A stretch of DNA of 64,000 nt from Panopea generosa (GCA_029582155.1 CM055900.1:42771236-42835235); one strand, 5' to 3'. Counted from the stretch's first letter, positions 37,901 to 49,008 are shown. Made by a program: numbers and translations. The notes: generated from the letters alone by a model not told the origin.

Positions 37901-40900
37901 CCACAGGGACCTATTCTTTGATAACTGCTTTTTTGTTTTACTCGTATTTATAGTAAAACAAGTTGAAACAAGTTCTTACAACTTAGACAAATCACGCTCG
38001 AAGTGTTACTTGGTAGACCCAGTACTAAGCAAATGCTGAAAAAGTGGTACCATCCACGTATTGATGAATGTCAATCGAAATATATTGGTGCTGTGAGGAA
38101 AGTATAATTTGGCAAGCGCCTTGACCACTCGGCCACAGAGAAACGTCACAAATATTACCTTTATCGTGAGATGAGGTTTTCGAAGTCGTAAGTCATCTGC
38201 ATGTGTAAACAACTGTTTCGTCTCAACTACGTTTGTCATGCAATATATCTTTAAGAAGCATTGATCCGTGATTTTATCGATGTGGTCGTCCACCGATATT
38301 ACCGATGAAAATGTTTCTTCTGCAAAATTGAACAGCTGTTTAAGTTATATATGGCTAATTGCATGTTGAAACTTTACTTTATGTTAGATTTTGTTTTCAA
38401 ATTGGCGGGTTGACGTTTCCTTTGTATAATTTTGTGATTTTGTAATACAGCATTCATAACCGATTCTGTCTACAAGACTGAACTGTAAAATTCTGTATTA
38501 ATTGGATTATGTGTTCTCACAAAAGAAATTATTTATTTATCTTGTTTTTTTTAATTTAACTTGACGAAGTGTCTGTCAAAATTCAAAGCTTGTTTAGCCC
38601 ATTGCATATTATACATTGTGTTTATATAGATTTGGGCTCTTAATGATTGACTGAGTTCCTCCATGCGTTTCTTCAATACTGATTCATTTGACATGATTGT
38701 GCATAACTACCTTGCCAGACAAAATGGATTTTTTTGGTGTGTTTCGGATGGCACGAATATATATGTTTATAGCATCTAAAGTTACATTGGCACAATTATA
38801 AAGTCAAAATCACCATATCAAACTAAATATTATATACCTTTACACTTACATTACACATATATTTCTATTTGACATAAAATACAAAAGTCATAGCAACGAG
38901 TAGTTACTTCAAAATAAAAAAAATGCAGTGATATAACTTAAGTTCTAGCTACAATTGAGAGATTTTAATTTGTGCTATGCTCACATGCATGGGTAATACA
39001 ACTACTTTTATAAATACGAGAGGCGTTCAATAAGTAATGTTATTCGTCCCATACATTAAGAACCGTGAATATGAATATCGTGAACTTCCAGATAAGATTT
39101 GTTGTGTATCTTATGCCATCAAACACATTGTGCGAGCTCCAGAATACCTTTTATCGTAGTCTTGACCACATACAGGCGTGTACAACGCAGTCAAATAAAG
39201 TTGGAAAAAGAGCTGCTAAATGTGTTAATATAAGGAGCTGTATGAGTGTGTTGGGAACAAGTGGAATTCGTGCACCACATAATTATGCTTTATGTACTGT
39301 ACATCGTAATATAAAAAAAAATTAACATGATTTCACTATAAAAATGGCAACCAAAGACAAACGGAGGTCTTCATTACCAACAGAAGTGTGGCATTTCAGT
39401 GTTTCAAGTATATACACAAAACATATTATAAAAACATGTTTAAGAAGTTGGTAAAAATATGTATTTCTGTTAAAGCGGACTACTTTGAAGGTATGAACCA
39501 AAGTTTTATTTCAAGACCAATACTTTTTAATTAAACGCCCATCGTACAACACGGATGTGAGTAAATATATGCAACGACACAACATACATACTGAATCCTT
39601 AACTGGATCATACTAATATAAAGCTATCAGTTCATGTATGTAAATTTGTCCACCCTGTCCAGATGTGTTGCATGTACTTCCATAGTATATAAGTCATGGC
39701 CGACACCAAATGTATTGGTTTGGCAGAGGCCTTGAAATTGTATCTATGGTTTGCATTGTAGCTAGGCGCACTCGTCGTAGTCTGGTCTGTACATTTATGT
39801 CTTGGTTATTCACAAATAAATATCTCCATATATATCATGCATTGTGAATGAGCATCTGAAAAGATCCCTAAAATCGTAAATCCCGTTGTTGTGAATTTAA
39901 TTATCTCCCTATATATATATATAGATTTTTTTTTGTATGGGGATACCCACGATATATTTCTATACTTGATATATATACTTAATTGAAGTCACCGGCATAA
40001 AATAGATTGTATTAACCAACCTGGTCGAGTCAAAACTATAACATTCCTTTGCTTCTAATCATTCGGAAAAAATGCGACAACCATTCCAGAATAAATCAAT
40101 TATTTTGAAATATACCTTTCCTGAACGAGGCGAATGAGTCCATGGACGCAGAAATAATGGGACCATATAGAATGAACAGCTGATATTGTGAGTCAACAAT
40201 GCCTGACAATGGGTCTCTCGGAAATAAAAACAATGGAGCCATAAAAAATGAAAAGCTGATATTGTGATATTGTGATAGTCAACATGCCTGACAATGGGTC
40301 CGTTGAAAGCAGAACAATGGAGCAATACAGTATCGAGAGCTATTATTGTGATAGTCAACAATGCCTGACAACGAGTTCCTTGGAAGCAGAAACAATGGAC
40401 CCATACAAAATGAAGAACTGATATTGTGATAGTCAACAGTGCCTGACAATGGGTTACATGGAAGCAGAAGCAATGTATCCATACAGAATGGAAGCTGCAT
40501 TGTGATAGTCAACAATATATGATAAGGGTCCCTTGGAAGCAGAACAATCGATTCATACAGAAAGAAGAGCTGCAATTATGAGTCTATAATACCTGTCAAT
40601 GTGTCCATTGGAAGTACACACAATGGAGCCATACATAATGAAGAACTGCTGTTGTGATAGTCAACACAACCTGACAATGGCTCCCTTTGAATTAGAAACA
40701 ACGGAGCCATACAGAATGAAAAGCTGCTATTATGACAGGCAAAAAGGCCTGACAATGGGTCCTTTAGAAGAAGAAAATGGAGCCATAGAAAATGAAGAAC
40801 TCCCAGTGAAATAGTCAACAATACCTGCCAATGGGTCCCTTGGAAGCAGAACAATGGATTCATACAGAATGAAGAGATGTTATTGTGATAGTCAACAATA

Positions 40901-43900
40901 CCTGAAAATGGGTCCCTTGGAAGCAGAATAATGGATCTATACAGAACGAAGAGATGCTATTATGATAGTCAACAAAGCATGACAATCAGCCATTGGAAGC
41001 AGAAACAATGGAGCCATACAGAATGAAGAGCTTCTAATGTGATAGTCAACAATGCCTGACAATAGGTCCTTGGAAGCAGAACAATAGATCCATACAGAAT
41101 GAAGAGCTGCTATTGTGATAGTCAACATTGACTGATTATGGGTCCCTTGGAAGCAGAACAATGGAGACATTCATCAGAATAAAGAACTGCTATTGTGATT
41201 GTCAACAATACCTGACAATGGGTCCCTTGGAAGCAGAACAAAGGAGCAATACAGAATGAAGAACTGCTATTGTGATAGTCTACAAAACCAGACAATGGGT
41301 ATCTTGGAAGCAGAACAATGCCATAATAGAGAATGAAGAGCTGTGATTGTGATAGTCAGCAATACCTGACAATGAATCCCTTGGAAGCAAAACAATGGGG
41401 CCATTCAGAATGAAGAACTGCTATTGTGATTGTCAACAATGCCTGACAATAATTCCCTTGGAAGCAGAACAATGGAGCCATTCAGAATGAAGTTATGTTA
41501 TTGTGATAGTCAACAATGCCTGATAATGGGTCCCTTGGAAATATAACAATGTAGCAATACAGAATGAAGAAATGTTATTGCGATAGTCAACAATACCTGG
41601 CAATGGGTCCCTTGGAAGTAGAAACAGTGAAGCCATTTAAAATGAAGAACTGCTATTGTGATAGTCAACAGTGCTTGGCAATGGGTTCCTTGGAAGCAGA
41701 AACAATGGAGCAATGCAGAATAAAGAACTGCTATTGTTATAGTCAACAATACCTGACAATGGGTCCCTTGGAAGCAAAACAAAGGAGCAATACAGAATGA
41801 ACAACTTCTGTTGTGATAGTCAACAATACCTGACAATGGTCCTTTGGAAGTAGAACAATGTTACAATACAGAATGAAGAGCTGCTATTGTGACAGTAAAC
41901 AATACCTGAAAATGGTTACCTTTGAAGCAGAACAATCGAGCCATTCTGAATGAAGAGAGGCTATTGTGATAGTCAACAATGTCTGATAATGGGTACATTG
42001 GAAGCAAAACACTGGAGCAATACAGAATAAAGAGCTGCTATTTTGATAGTCAACAATGCCTGACAATGGGTCTCTTGGAAGCAGAACAATTGAGCCATTT
42101 AGAATGAAAACATGCTTTTGTGATAGTCAGCAATGCCAAACAATTTCCCTTGGAAGCAGAACAATGGAGCAATACAGAATAAAGAACTGCTATTGTGATA
42201 TTAAACAATATCTGACAATGGGTCCGTTGGAAGTAGAAACAATGAAGCCATTAAGAATGAAAAACTGCTATTGTGATAGTCAACAGTGCTTGGCTATTGG
42301 TCCCTTGGAAGAAGAACAATGGAGCCATTCAAAAAAAAACAACTGCTATTGTGATAGTCAACAATACCTGACAATTGGACCCTTGGAAGGAGATAAAAAA
42401 TAAAGCCATACAGAATGAAGAACTGCTATCGTAATAGTCAACAAGGCCAGACAATGCTTCCCTTTGAAGCACACAATGTGTTCAAGAAAAAATTAGCAGA
42501 AACAATATTCACCTGAGTTGGGTCGCATTTTGGTATCGTGTATTTGCACCTTTTTCACATCCTTAATACGGACCCCAGTGTATTGTACGCTGGTTACGGT
42601 GATTCTGCCCTTGACAGTGCGGGTCTCAGAGCTGTTGTTTCTCATTTTCAGATCAACCTTAATGTCATCTCCCACAAACGTATCATCATTTAAAATGAGC
42701 TCAAAGTCGACATCCTGTTTAAAACAAAAATATACAAATACTTATTCTGAAATGCAGAGTAAATGTTCATACTAATCACATATGTAATTCGTGTCATATA
42801 AAATCATACAAACATATACAAGTATATAACTCGAATATATACTATAGGTTAATCGACATTAAACTGAAGTTCTCTCGAAACAACATCATTGTGGTGATGT
42901 GATGAGATGTTCTTTGTTTACTTGCTCCCTTGGAACAGCATCATTGTGATATGATGAGATGTTCTTTGTTTTCTTGCTCTCTCGGAACAGATTTAATGAG
43001 GTATTCTTTGTTTTCTTGCTCACTCGGAACAACATCACTTTGATGATTTAATGAGGTATTCTTTGTTTTCTTGCTCTCTCGGAACAACATCACTTTGATA
43101 ATTTAATGAGGTATTCTTTGTTTTCTTGTTCTCTCGAAACAACATAACTGTGGTGATGTGATGAGATGTTCTTTGTTTTCTTGCTCTCTCGGAACAACAT
43201 CACTTTGTTGATTTAATGAGGTATTCTTTGTTTTCTTGTTCTCTCGAAACAATATAACTGTGGTGATGTGATGAGATGTTCTTTGTTTTCTTGCTCTCTC
43301 GGAACAGCATCACTTTGTTGATTTAATGAGGTATTCTTTGTTTTCTTGTTCTCTCGAAACAACATAACTGTGGTGATGTGATGAGATGTTCTTTGTTTTC
43401 TTGCTTTCTCGGAACAACATCACTGTGGTAATGTAATGAGGTGTTCTTTGTTTTCTTGCTCTTTAGGAACAACATCACTGTGGCGATGTGATGAGATGTT
43501 CTTTATTTTCTTTCTTTCTCGGAAAAACATCACTGTGATGATGTGGTGAGATGTTTTTTTTTTGTTTTCTTGGTCCTTCGGAACAGCTGTATTCATTTAT
43601 TTGATATATTGACTACCAATCAACATATTAAGCATACATTTGTCAATAAAATACTAATTTATTCTCTATGAAACTATTTAAACATATAGCTTGTGGAACG
43701 CATTTTATCTTTGATACAGGTATAGTAGAATTCAATTAATGTGCGCTATTAGTTTAAAAGCTTTTTATGATGAAAACATTTACCTTTGCTGTTGTTCTAT
43801 AATGATCCACATGCCCTCTTAATGTCGAGTGCAAATTGGCCTTCATTACTGCAATTCTTTCTTCCTCTGATCCTATAAGATAAAGTAAATGTTTTCTGAA

Positions 43901-46331
43901 ACGGGTTGTTTGCTTTTTCTTCATTAAGATCTGAGTTTATAGAAAATGTGCGACTAAAGAAAAAACAAGAATGTGCATGTAAATTTCTACTTGTCTTATC
44001 TTTGCTCTTTCTCTACTCTTTTATTTTCTTTTTATATTCACCCTTCAAATATTACTTGTAAGACAGTGTATGCATGTTATGTTATCTAAAGGTATCATGT
44101 AATGTGTTAAAAAAATGATATAGCTTGTATTGATACATGAACAGTTTTTGTATAACATTGTATTATGTCTTACATGGAATAAAAGATATTCTTCACAAAA
44201 AAAAAGAATCTGCTTACAATTATGCAATGAATTATATGTGTTAATCGTTCATAGGATGCATTATCCAGGTACTGTGTATGTTCGCATTTCACGATGATTC
44301 TGTAACGTTACTTTTTAAACTTACGTAAATGTATAAGGTTTTCTTCCTTAACATCACCACACTTCTTTTTTTTTGTTTGGATAGCATAGATATACTTGTA
44401 AATTATATATTGAAATATCTAGATAAAATTAGTTAGCTAACCAGCAAAGGTCACCTCTGTTGTGAAAATGTAGTTCCAATGAATATCATTCATTTACTAT
44501 TACGTCTATTTTAAGGCAATATGTCAGATTTTATTTAGAATATGGCCAAACTGGGGGAAAAGTTGCGTCTTCAATGTTGTTGCTAAAACGTTCGATGTAA
44601 ATATTAAGTAAATAATAAACTGCCAAAACTATATGAAAATGATTTAAATGGAAAGCCAATACCACAGGCACATGTTCTGGCATGTACCTGATGTACAGCA
44701 AGTTTCATTTGAATCGCGTTAAAAATGTGGGATGAATTGCGTCCGTAAGGTTGTTGGTCCAAAACGAGATGGACTGACGGACGGACGCCATTTCAATATC
44801 CTCTTATGTTCTCCGAAAGCGGGGGTTACAGTGATACTATATAATGTCCCAATGCATTTTGGTTGACAGAGCATAAATGAGAGCTTCCCGGTAAAGATTA
44901 CAATAGCGTAAACAGTTTGTTACATTTTTTTTCATTTTTATGAATAGTATGATTGGGATTTTGAGGATCAGTCAATTAATGTACATAAACATTACTATAC
45001 TGTTACACATGACTTGAATGGACACTTTATGTCAATTTATATTATGAAAAAAAGTGAAATTGCAGGATGGGATAACTTATGGTGATGATACTGATGATGA
45101 CAATGATGATAATAATATACCTGCTCATGTAAACAAATAGTTAATATTTAGGAAAACAAACATGTGGATATTGTTTTATGTCCACGTCTTATATTTCATC
45201 ACCAGTCTCGGCTTCATGCAGATAAAAACAGTCAGTATATAAAGTATTAAGATATGTGTAAGACAGAGCTGAGAACATTGAACTGTAAAAGATCAGATGA
45301 CGATGTACGAGTCCTTAAGTAAATTATACCAAGATGTGTTTTAAGCCAGAACATGGAATTCAAATTAGTGATAATGCATAACAAATGTATAATAAACAGC
45401 AACAATATCATTTGATTCATAAAATAAAATTAACTAATATTAACGAAGGGAAAGCATGGTAAATAACCAAGGATAGTTTTAATGATTTCTTAATCGCTTT
45501 CAAATAAAATAACGAGCATGCATGTTTCTCACTTAAGCAGTGACATATAATTATTCAACATAAAATAAAAAGGTACTGACAACTTGATTGGTATTCCTAA
45601 GTATGGGGTCCATAAACTGCAAAAAATAGTAGCAAAAAAAAAACAACAACATTTTTATCCTATGAGATATCGAACAATGATTGGCTACTCACAAAGGAGA
45701 TATATATATATATCAGCACATGTTTCTGTTAACATCACATGCCAATGGTCAATTATGGTTCATAATTCAAATATCAAGCATACTGTGCCTGATGGCAATT
45801 CTATTTTCTATTAAATTCTTTTGTTTCATGGATATTTTGTCAAACAATACAATATCTTTTCCCGTTTAAAATGTAAAAAAAGAAATATTTGACTTTGTGT
45901 GCATTTTAGCATTCACTGATAACATAACTGGATAATTACCAAACTTATGATATAGTTAACTTTAACATTTACACAAAGTTCTCTTGAATTTTCCAAATTG
46001 TAAAATTAATGTCAAAAGCAGCAGTAATATTTCGGATAAATTGTTGATTTGATCAAATTGGAAAATAAGTGTCAGAGTTATGGCTCCTTACACATTAAAC
46101 TCCCGAATAACATATCGAAAATGAGTTCCTGCTTCCAAGGGACATATTGTCCCTTGAAATATTAAATCTAACTTTATTGAGTACGGTCTCTTGTTTCTAA
46201 TATCAATGCAACTTTTATAATACGGAATATATTTACCTTCAGCGAACTTGTACAGGCTCGTTACATCTTCTCTGAAATGTTCTGATGGATAAAATCTCCC
46301 AGGAGATCGTTCTACGCCCGGGCGTTGAGTA
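31769..46331 (-). CDS. Transglutaminase, 3' six exons (5' part missing)
   Basis: Six minus-strand exons join in phase (46237-46331, 43784-43872, 42513-42714, 38159-38319, 32912-33048, 31769-31910) to encode about 275 residues ending in TAG. The product matches the C-terminal half of animal protein-glutamine gamma-glutamyltransferases, calcium-dependent enzymes that crosslink glutamine to lysine side chains. The first exon carries REDVTSLYKFAEG, the second SEEERIAVMKANL, equivalents of the end of the catalytic region. Exons 3-4 form the first C-terminal beta-barrel (DLKMRNNSSETRTV, VTSVQYTGV, DDLRLRKPHLTIK). Exons 5-6 form the second (GRPFEIEISFVNPMPQTLTN, CEVVVDSPG, FKAGKRTIVVSFDC). The Cys-His-Asp core exons lie further upstream and were not found up to 64000. 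There are no frame breaks. Which paralogue it is (annulin-like, haemocyte type) cannot be told. Confidence 0.92.
32912..33048 (-). CDS. Transglutaminase exon e (beta-barrel 2)
   Basis: A 137-bp exon, acceptor AATTTGCAG, donor CAGCC|GTAAGTT, phase 0 to 2. GRPFEIEISFVNPMPQTLTN and CEVVVDSPG are the classic second-barrel strands of transglutaminases. Confidence 0.93.
33049..34479. other. Transglutaminase intron d-e, distal part
   Basis: AT-rich intron sequence without a recognised exon. Short open frames here lack support. Confidence 0.4.
34480..34935 (+). repeat. Dispersed repeat B, copy 1 (about 450 bp)
   Basis: Collinear with 47025-47465 through many shared words, for example ATATCCATTTAAACATGCCA against ATATCTATTAAAACATACCA, plus shared TTTACACGT, TTTCATCT and GTCATATTTTGGTG-like words. 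Clearly diverged, same orientation. Class unknown. Confidence 0.65.
35673..35919 (-). mobile_element. tRNA-derived SINE, 3'-truncated, 14-bp TSD
   Basis: Same family as 20807-21098 but on the minus strand: box B as GGATTCGAACTCACGACCCC, box A as CGACTGAGCTAATCGGGCCC. The copy stops at TTAGCCCTC, losing the ATCA tail. It is flanked by TCGTTCTATTAAAA at 35659-35672 and 35920-35933, an exact 14-bp duplication, so the truncated form itself transposed. It lies in a transglutaminase intron in the sense orientation. Confidence 0.92.
36335..36450. repeat. 25-bp minisatellite, about four copies
   Basis: Units like AGACGCCTTTGGACACCTCT followed by AATAT, the first diverged. GGACACCTCT recurs 25 bp apart (36376, 36401). 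Confidence 0.85.
36493..36539. other. Perfect 17-bp inverted repeat (hairpin)
   Basis: GAAAACAGTGCAGGAAG (36493-36509) is exactly complementary to CTTCCTGCACTGTTTTC (36523-36539) across a 13-nt loop. It is intronic. It could be a small hairpin RNA or the core of a MITE; it is short for a miRNA precursor. Confidence 0.8.
38105..38140 (-). other. tRNA-Ser-like SINE head fragment
   Basis: Read on the minus strand, GTGGCCGAGTGGTCAAGGCG matches the 5' half of tRNA-Ser/Leu, but no anticodon arm or box B follows. It begins about 20 bp past the donor of transglutaminase exon d. Interpreted as a SINE fragment. Confidence 0.45.
38159..38319 (-). CDS. Transglutaminase exon d (beta-barrel 1, end)
   Basis: A 161-bp exon, acceptor TTTTGCAG, donor ATAAAG|GTAATA, phase 1 to 0. 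It encodes ITDQCFLKIYCMTNVVET and DDLRLRKPHLTIK; the latter is the usual entry to the second barrel in this family. Its intron with exon c holds the 77-78-bp minisatellite and the mariner remnant. Confidence 0.9.
39017..39544 (+). mobile_element. Internally deleted mariner-like element
   Basis: A 528-bp element flanked by TA (39015-39016 and 39545-39546), with terminal inverted repeats CGAGAGGCGTTCAATAAGTA and, inverted from the right end, CGATGGGCGTTTAATTAAAA. Near the right end a frame reads KICISVKADYFEG, the C-terminal signature of mariner transposases (W..CI....DYFE). Typical full-length elements are about 1.3 kb, so most of the transposase is missing. It lies in the transglutaminase intron c-d. 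Confidence 0.75.
40120..42480. repeat. 77-78-bp minisatellite, about 30 copies
   Basis: Units containing GATAGTCAACAATACCTGAC, AATGGGTCCCTTGGAAGCAG and AACAATGGAGCCATACAGAA, with many substitutions and small indels. The whole array lies inside the transglutaminase intron between exons c and d, ending about 30 bp from the exon c donor. Confidence 0.95.
42513..42714 (-). CDS. Transglutaminase exon c (beta-barrel 1)
   Basis: A 202-bp exon, acceptor TTTAAACAG, donor ACTCAG|GTGAAT, phase 0 to 1. It encodes an immunoglobulin-like beta-sandwich start: FELILNDDTFVGDDIKVDL, then NNSSETRTV and VTSVQYTGVRI, matching the first C-terminal domain of the family. Confidence 0.93.
42870..43590. repeat. 55-60-bp minisatellite, about 12 copies
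   Basis: Units with TTCTTTGTTTTCTTGCTCTC, GGAACAACATCACTGTGGTG and ATGTGATGAGATG. Two unit variants alternate (GTGATGAGATG and TTTAATGAGGTA). It lies in the transglutaminase intron between exons b and c. Confidence 0.93.
43784..43872 (-). CDS. Transglutaminase exon b
   Basis: An 89-bp exon between CTTATAG and AAAG|GTAAATG, with two bases completing the glycine begun in exon a, ending in phase 0. Encodes SEEERIAVMKAN, the conserved acidic linker before the first beta-barrel. Confidence 0.92.
43873..46236. other. Transglutaminase intron a-b
   Basis: Contains a GATGAT-type microsatellite near 45080-45118, a TA run near 45703 and a segment with GACTGACGGACGGACGCC near 44770, a word common in dispersed animal repeats. 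No exon recognised. Confidence 0.45.
46237..46331 (-). CDS. Transglutaminase exon a (end of catalytic region)
   Basis: The donor GAAG|GTAAAT is good. The 5' boundary is uncertain: CCTAAG before 46331 or GCGTAG before 46311, both keeping the same frame. Residues REDVTSLYKFAEG align with the REDIT..YKYPEG block of vertebrate enzymes. Confidence 0.85.
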
Positions 46332-46759
46332 CTTAGGAATTTCCCAACGCTTAAATATTAGAATATAAACCATATAACTTGAAAGTTAATTTAGTTGAAT
46401 TAGTACTGTTCTTTAATTGCACAAAAATATTAGTCATTATAAACTTGACTGATATCAATTGGATATATTAGTATTGGCACTTGCTGAAACATATAAATTA
46501 GTCTGGTAAAAAAATTCGAAAAATCATCGCATGAGGTACGGAATGTTCATGGAAGTCTGTTGTAATAGAAAGTGACCGTAGACTGACCGTGACCATATTT
46601 CATCGGTTGCAAAGGAAATAATTGTATTATGAACGCATAAATGGGGGTCACATGTCACTAGGTGCAAAAATGTTTACGTTTTGAATGTCTCGTTGAAATA
46701 CATATATTTGCTTATTATAAATACCATTATATTGCTTTTTATATATTGGAATCTCTGAA

Positions 46760-46796
46760 CCCCCCCCCCCCCCCCCCCCCCCCCACACACACACCC
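46760..46796. repeat. Poly-C / CA microsatellite
   Basis: Twenty-five C followed by ACACACACACCC. Length calls in such a run are unreliable. Confidence 0.97.
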
Positions 46797-47024
46797 AAAA
46801 AAAATAAAATTATCAAAGTATCAAAAGTACTATCGAAAATTGGATTTAGATATTATAGATTTCTAACAATATAGTTGCTATGAAGGGTTTAAACGAAAAT
46901 AATTATATCGTTTGTGGTTTGTGTCTAATCCAATGTGATTCAATGTTGTTGTTTTTTTTTTAGATATAATTGTGTTTCCAATTAAATATTATTGAACAAT
47001 GAATATATATTTACTCATTAGCTC

Positions 47025-47465
47025 CGTATTTCCACAGGGATATCTATTAAAACATACCAAAATGATATATTGAAAACAGATTCCTTACATGCGCTATGCA
47101 CATAGGTCAAACATAAATAATTTCCAGCTAAAATTTTTTTATGGCATATTTAATGAATCGGGTTATTTAATTTAAATTTCAATTTGATTCGTCATGCAGA
47201 TTTACACGTTGTAAAATGTGTTTCATCTAAGAAAGTCCTAACGACGATGTTAAGGTCGTCAATATTTAAGTAATGTCTATTTTTAGAATAGGAATTTTGT
47301 TTTAAGTTTACCAATCCGATTTAAATATTGATTTTGTCATGTTTTGGTGGATTTTATATATCGAACGATTCATATTGTTTTTGTTTATAATATTTTGATG
47401 CTTTTTATCCATTTAAATATAATTTTAAGACATTTATATGTTTTTACTTTGACAGTTATATAATA
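47025..47465 (+). repeat. Dispersed repeat B, copy 2
   Basis: Diverged relative of 34480-34935, same order of shared words. It ends about 140 bp before the BEL element's left target-site duplication. Confidence 0.65.
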
Positions 47466-47607
47466 TGAGTCTGTTATTTGCAAAAGATAAAAATACGTTA
47501 TTGCAGTACAACTAAGCTTTATGTAGCAAGGATTATTTAGCCTTTATTAAATATTTTTTCTATACATACTTATCATTGTAACGCTGATAAATCTGATGAA
47601 CATGTAG

Positions 47608-48198
47608 TGTAACTGCATTGACGGTTCATCAACTCGATAACGCATCGAGGTGCGACTGTCCGGTCGGTACCGGGAAATATAATTCGGCAGTCCGTGATAA
47701 CCATTTCGTCTGTAGTTATCTCCCTTAGTAGAAGCGCGCCATTTGTATGCGTCGGAGAAACGTCTCGAACAACTGCGAGAAAACTGCGAAATTGAGATTG
47801 TTTATGCGAACTAATGTGGTTAAGAAGGCGCAAGGAGGTAATTTACGTTTCTTACTTTTATGCGTTATACATATTTTAGTCGTAGATTCTGAATTGAGCA
47901 TTTGAGACGCGTTTGATCCGGATTGAACGCCACGAGGATTTGTCTGATTAATTTGTATTTGATCATGCAATGAGTCATCAGTTTGTCTGAAGCTTTGCAA
48001 TCATTTTAAACCAATATATGACATATGCGCAGATCATAACATGTTTCTTAGTGCTTTTTATTGTGTTTTTCAGTTTTCACGTAGATTACATGAAGTAAAA
48101 TAGTCTTCAGTCGAATGCCTTGTTGTTTTCCGGCCCATTAATGTCCTCCGATGATCGTTCTACGGCAATTTACGACAAAATAAACCGATGCCGTATCA
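47608..48198 (+). repeat. 5' LTR
   Basis: Begins TGTAACTGCATTG and ends GCCGTATCA. AATAAA at 48179-48184 near the right end is the likely polyadenylation signal. Antisense open frames inside it are shared by both LTRs and are not genes. Confidence 0.97.
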
Positions 48199-48292
48199 GT
48201 GAAAACTCCGGTCCTGTGTGGAAACTATAAATGGTGTACTAGAAGGGTCTTAATGACAGATATTGTATCGAAGCCTGCGAATCTATTTACAG

Positions 48293-48601
48293 ATGAGTAA
48301 ATCAAGATTATTGAAAAATATAGAAAAGCTAGACAGTGATGCTGGGACAAGTGATATATTGAACTGGAAACCAGTCGTAATAAGTGACAGTAAGGGTAAA
48401 TATTTGAAAGCTTGTGTTCAAAGATATTCACACCCAGAAAATAAAATACTGTGGCTTTATAAAAGTGGTGCAAATACACAGGAAAGGTATATTTGGCTTT
48501 CAAGGAACATTGACAATCTGGTCATCAAATATGGTAAACTTTCCGTTTATATTTGGACAGGAACTTGTGATCTGACTGTCAAAGAAGATAAATACACTTA
48601 G
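48293..48601 (+). CDS. SGNH/GDSL-hydrolase-like accessory frame, N-terminal part
   Basis: Starts at ATG 48293, 95 bp after the LTR, and runs 102 codons. Around codon 29 it reads VVISDSKGKYL, resembling block I of SGNH/GDSL hydrolases, where the serine of G-D-S is the nucleophile (here SDS). LYKSGAN follows as a block-II-like glycine, and WTGTCDLT resembles the GxND of block III with Cys in place of Asn. A stop at 48599-48601 interrupts it, and the C-terminal part continues in another frame immediately after. SGNH enzymes are esterases, lipases or deacetylases; the role in this element is unknown. It could instead be a degenerate non-catalytic fold. Confidence 0.6.
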   Translation: MSKSRLLKNIEKLDSDAGTSDILNWKPVVISDSKGKYLKACVQRYSHPENKILWLYKSGANTQERYIWLSRNIDNLVIKYGKLSVYIWTGTCDLTVKEDKYT

Positions 48602-49008
48602 AGAAAGACCCGATCCCTCGGTTGAGTGAATATTTTAGAAAATTTAAAGAACTATCGGATAAGAATGACAATGTCAAGGTGACCTTCATACATGTTCCAT
48701 ATTATTCGATGGAAATTTGGAATGGTAAAAGGGGACATCCCAGTCCAAGTGTTTATAAGTCGGATGACCACAAATTAACAGAGTACATAGATTCAGTCGA
48801 TGACTTCATAGACTGTGTGAACAGCGAGATAGGAACATATTCCCCAAAGCTGAATGAAGACTTAACCAGAAGCCGGAAGAGGAAAAACAGCAAAGCAAGA
48901 TATTCCTGGAATTTCAGCTTCTTTTTGGATGGAATACACCCGAAGAACAATTTGGCGAAATCATGGCTCAAGTCCATTTGCAGGAAACTGCATAAAGATT
49001 GTGTGTGA
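48592..49008 (+). CDS. SGNH-like accessory frame, C-terminal part
   Basis: Open from the stop at 48589 to TGA 49006-49008, without a good start codon of its own. It ends with FFLDGIHPKNNLAKSWLKSI, a block-V-like D-x-x-H motif that supplies the catalytic aspartate and histidine in SGNH hydrolases, preceded by a basic stretch (RSRKRKNSKAR). It overlaps the end of the first part by about 10 bases in a different frame, so a single-base change near 48589-48605 split one ancestral frame. gag begins 240 bp downstream. Confidence 0.6.
   Translation: MHLEKDPIPRLSEYFRKFKELSDKNDNVKVTFIHVPYYSMEIWNGKRGHPSPSVYKSDDHKLTEYIDSVDDFIDCVNSEIGTYSPKLNEDLTRSRKRKNSKARYSWNFSFFLDGIHPKNNLAKSWLKSICRKLHKDCV

Noticed and set aside
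40059-42403. Cys/Leu-rich repeat frames on both strands
   Set aside because: Inside the intronic 77-78-bp minisatellite; they do not join in phase with the transglutaminase exons.
47573-48000. Antisense frames in the 5' LTR, repeated in the 3' LTR
   Set aside because: Identical because the LTRs are identical; no domain and no sign of selection.
48199-48260. Primer-binding site
   Set aside because: TGG-starting words at 48219 and 48233 lie 20-34 bases past the LTR and match no tRNA 3' end I could identify.
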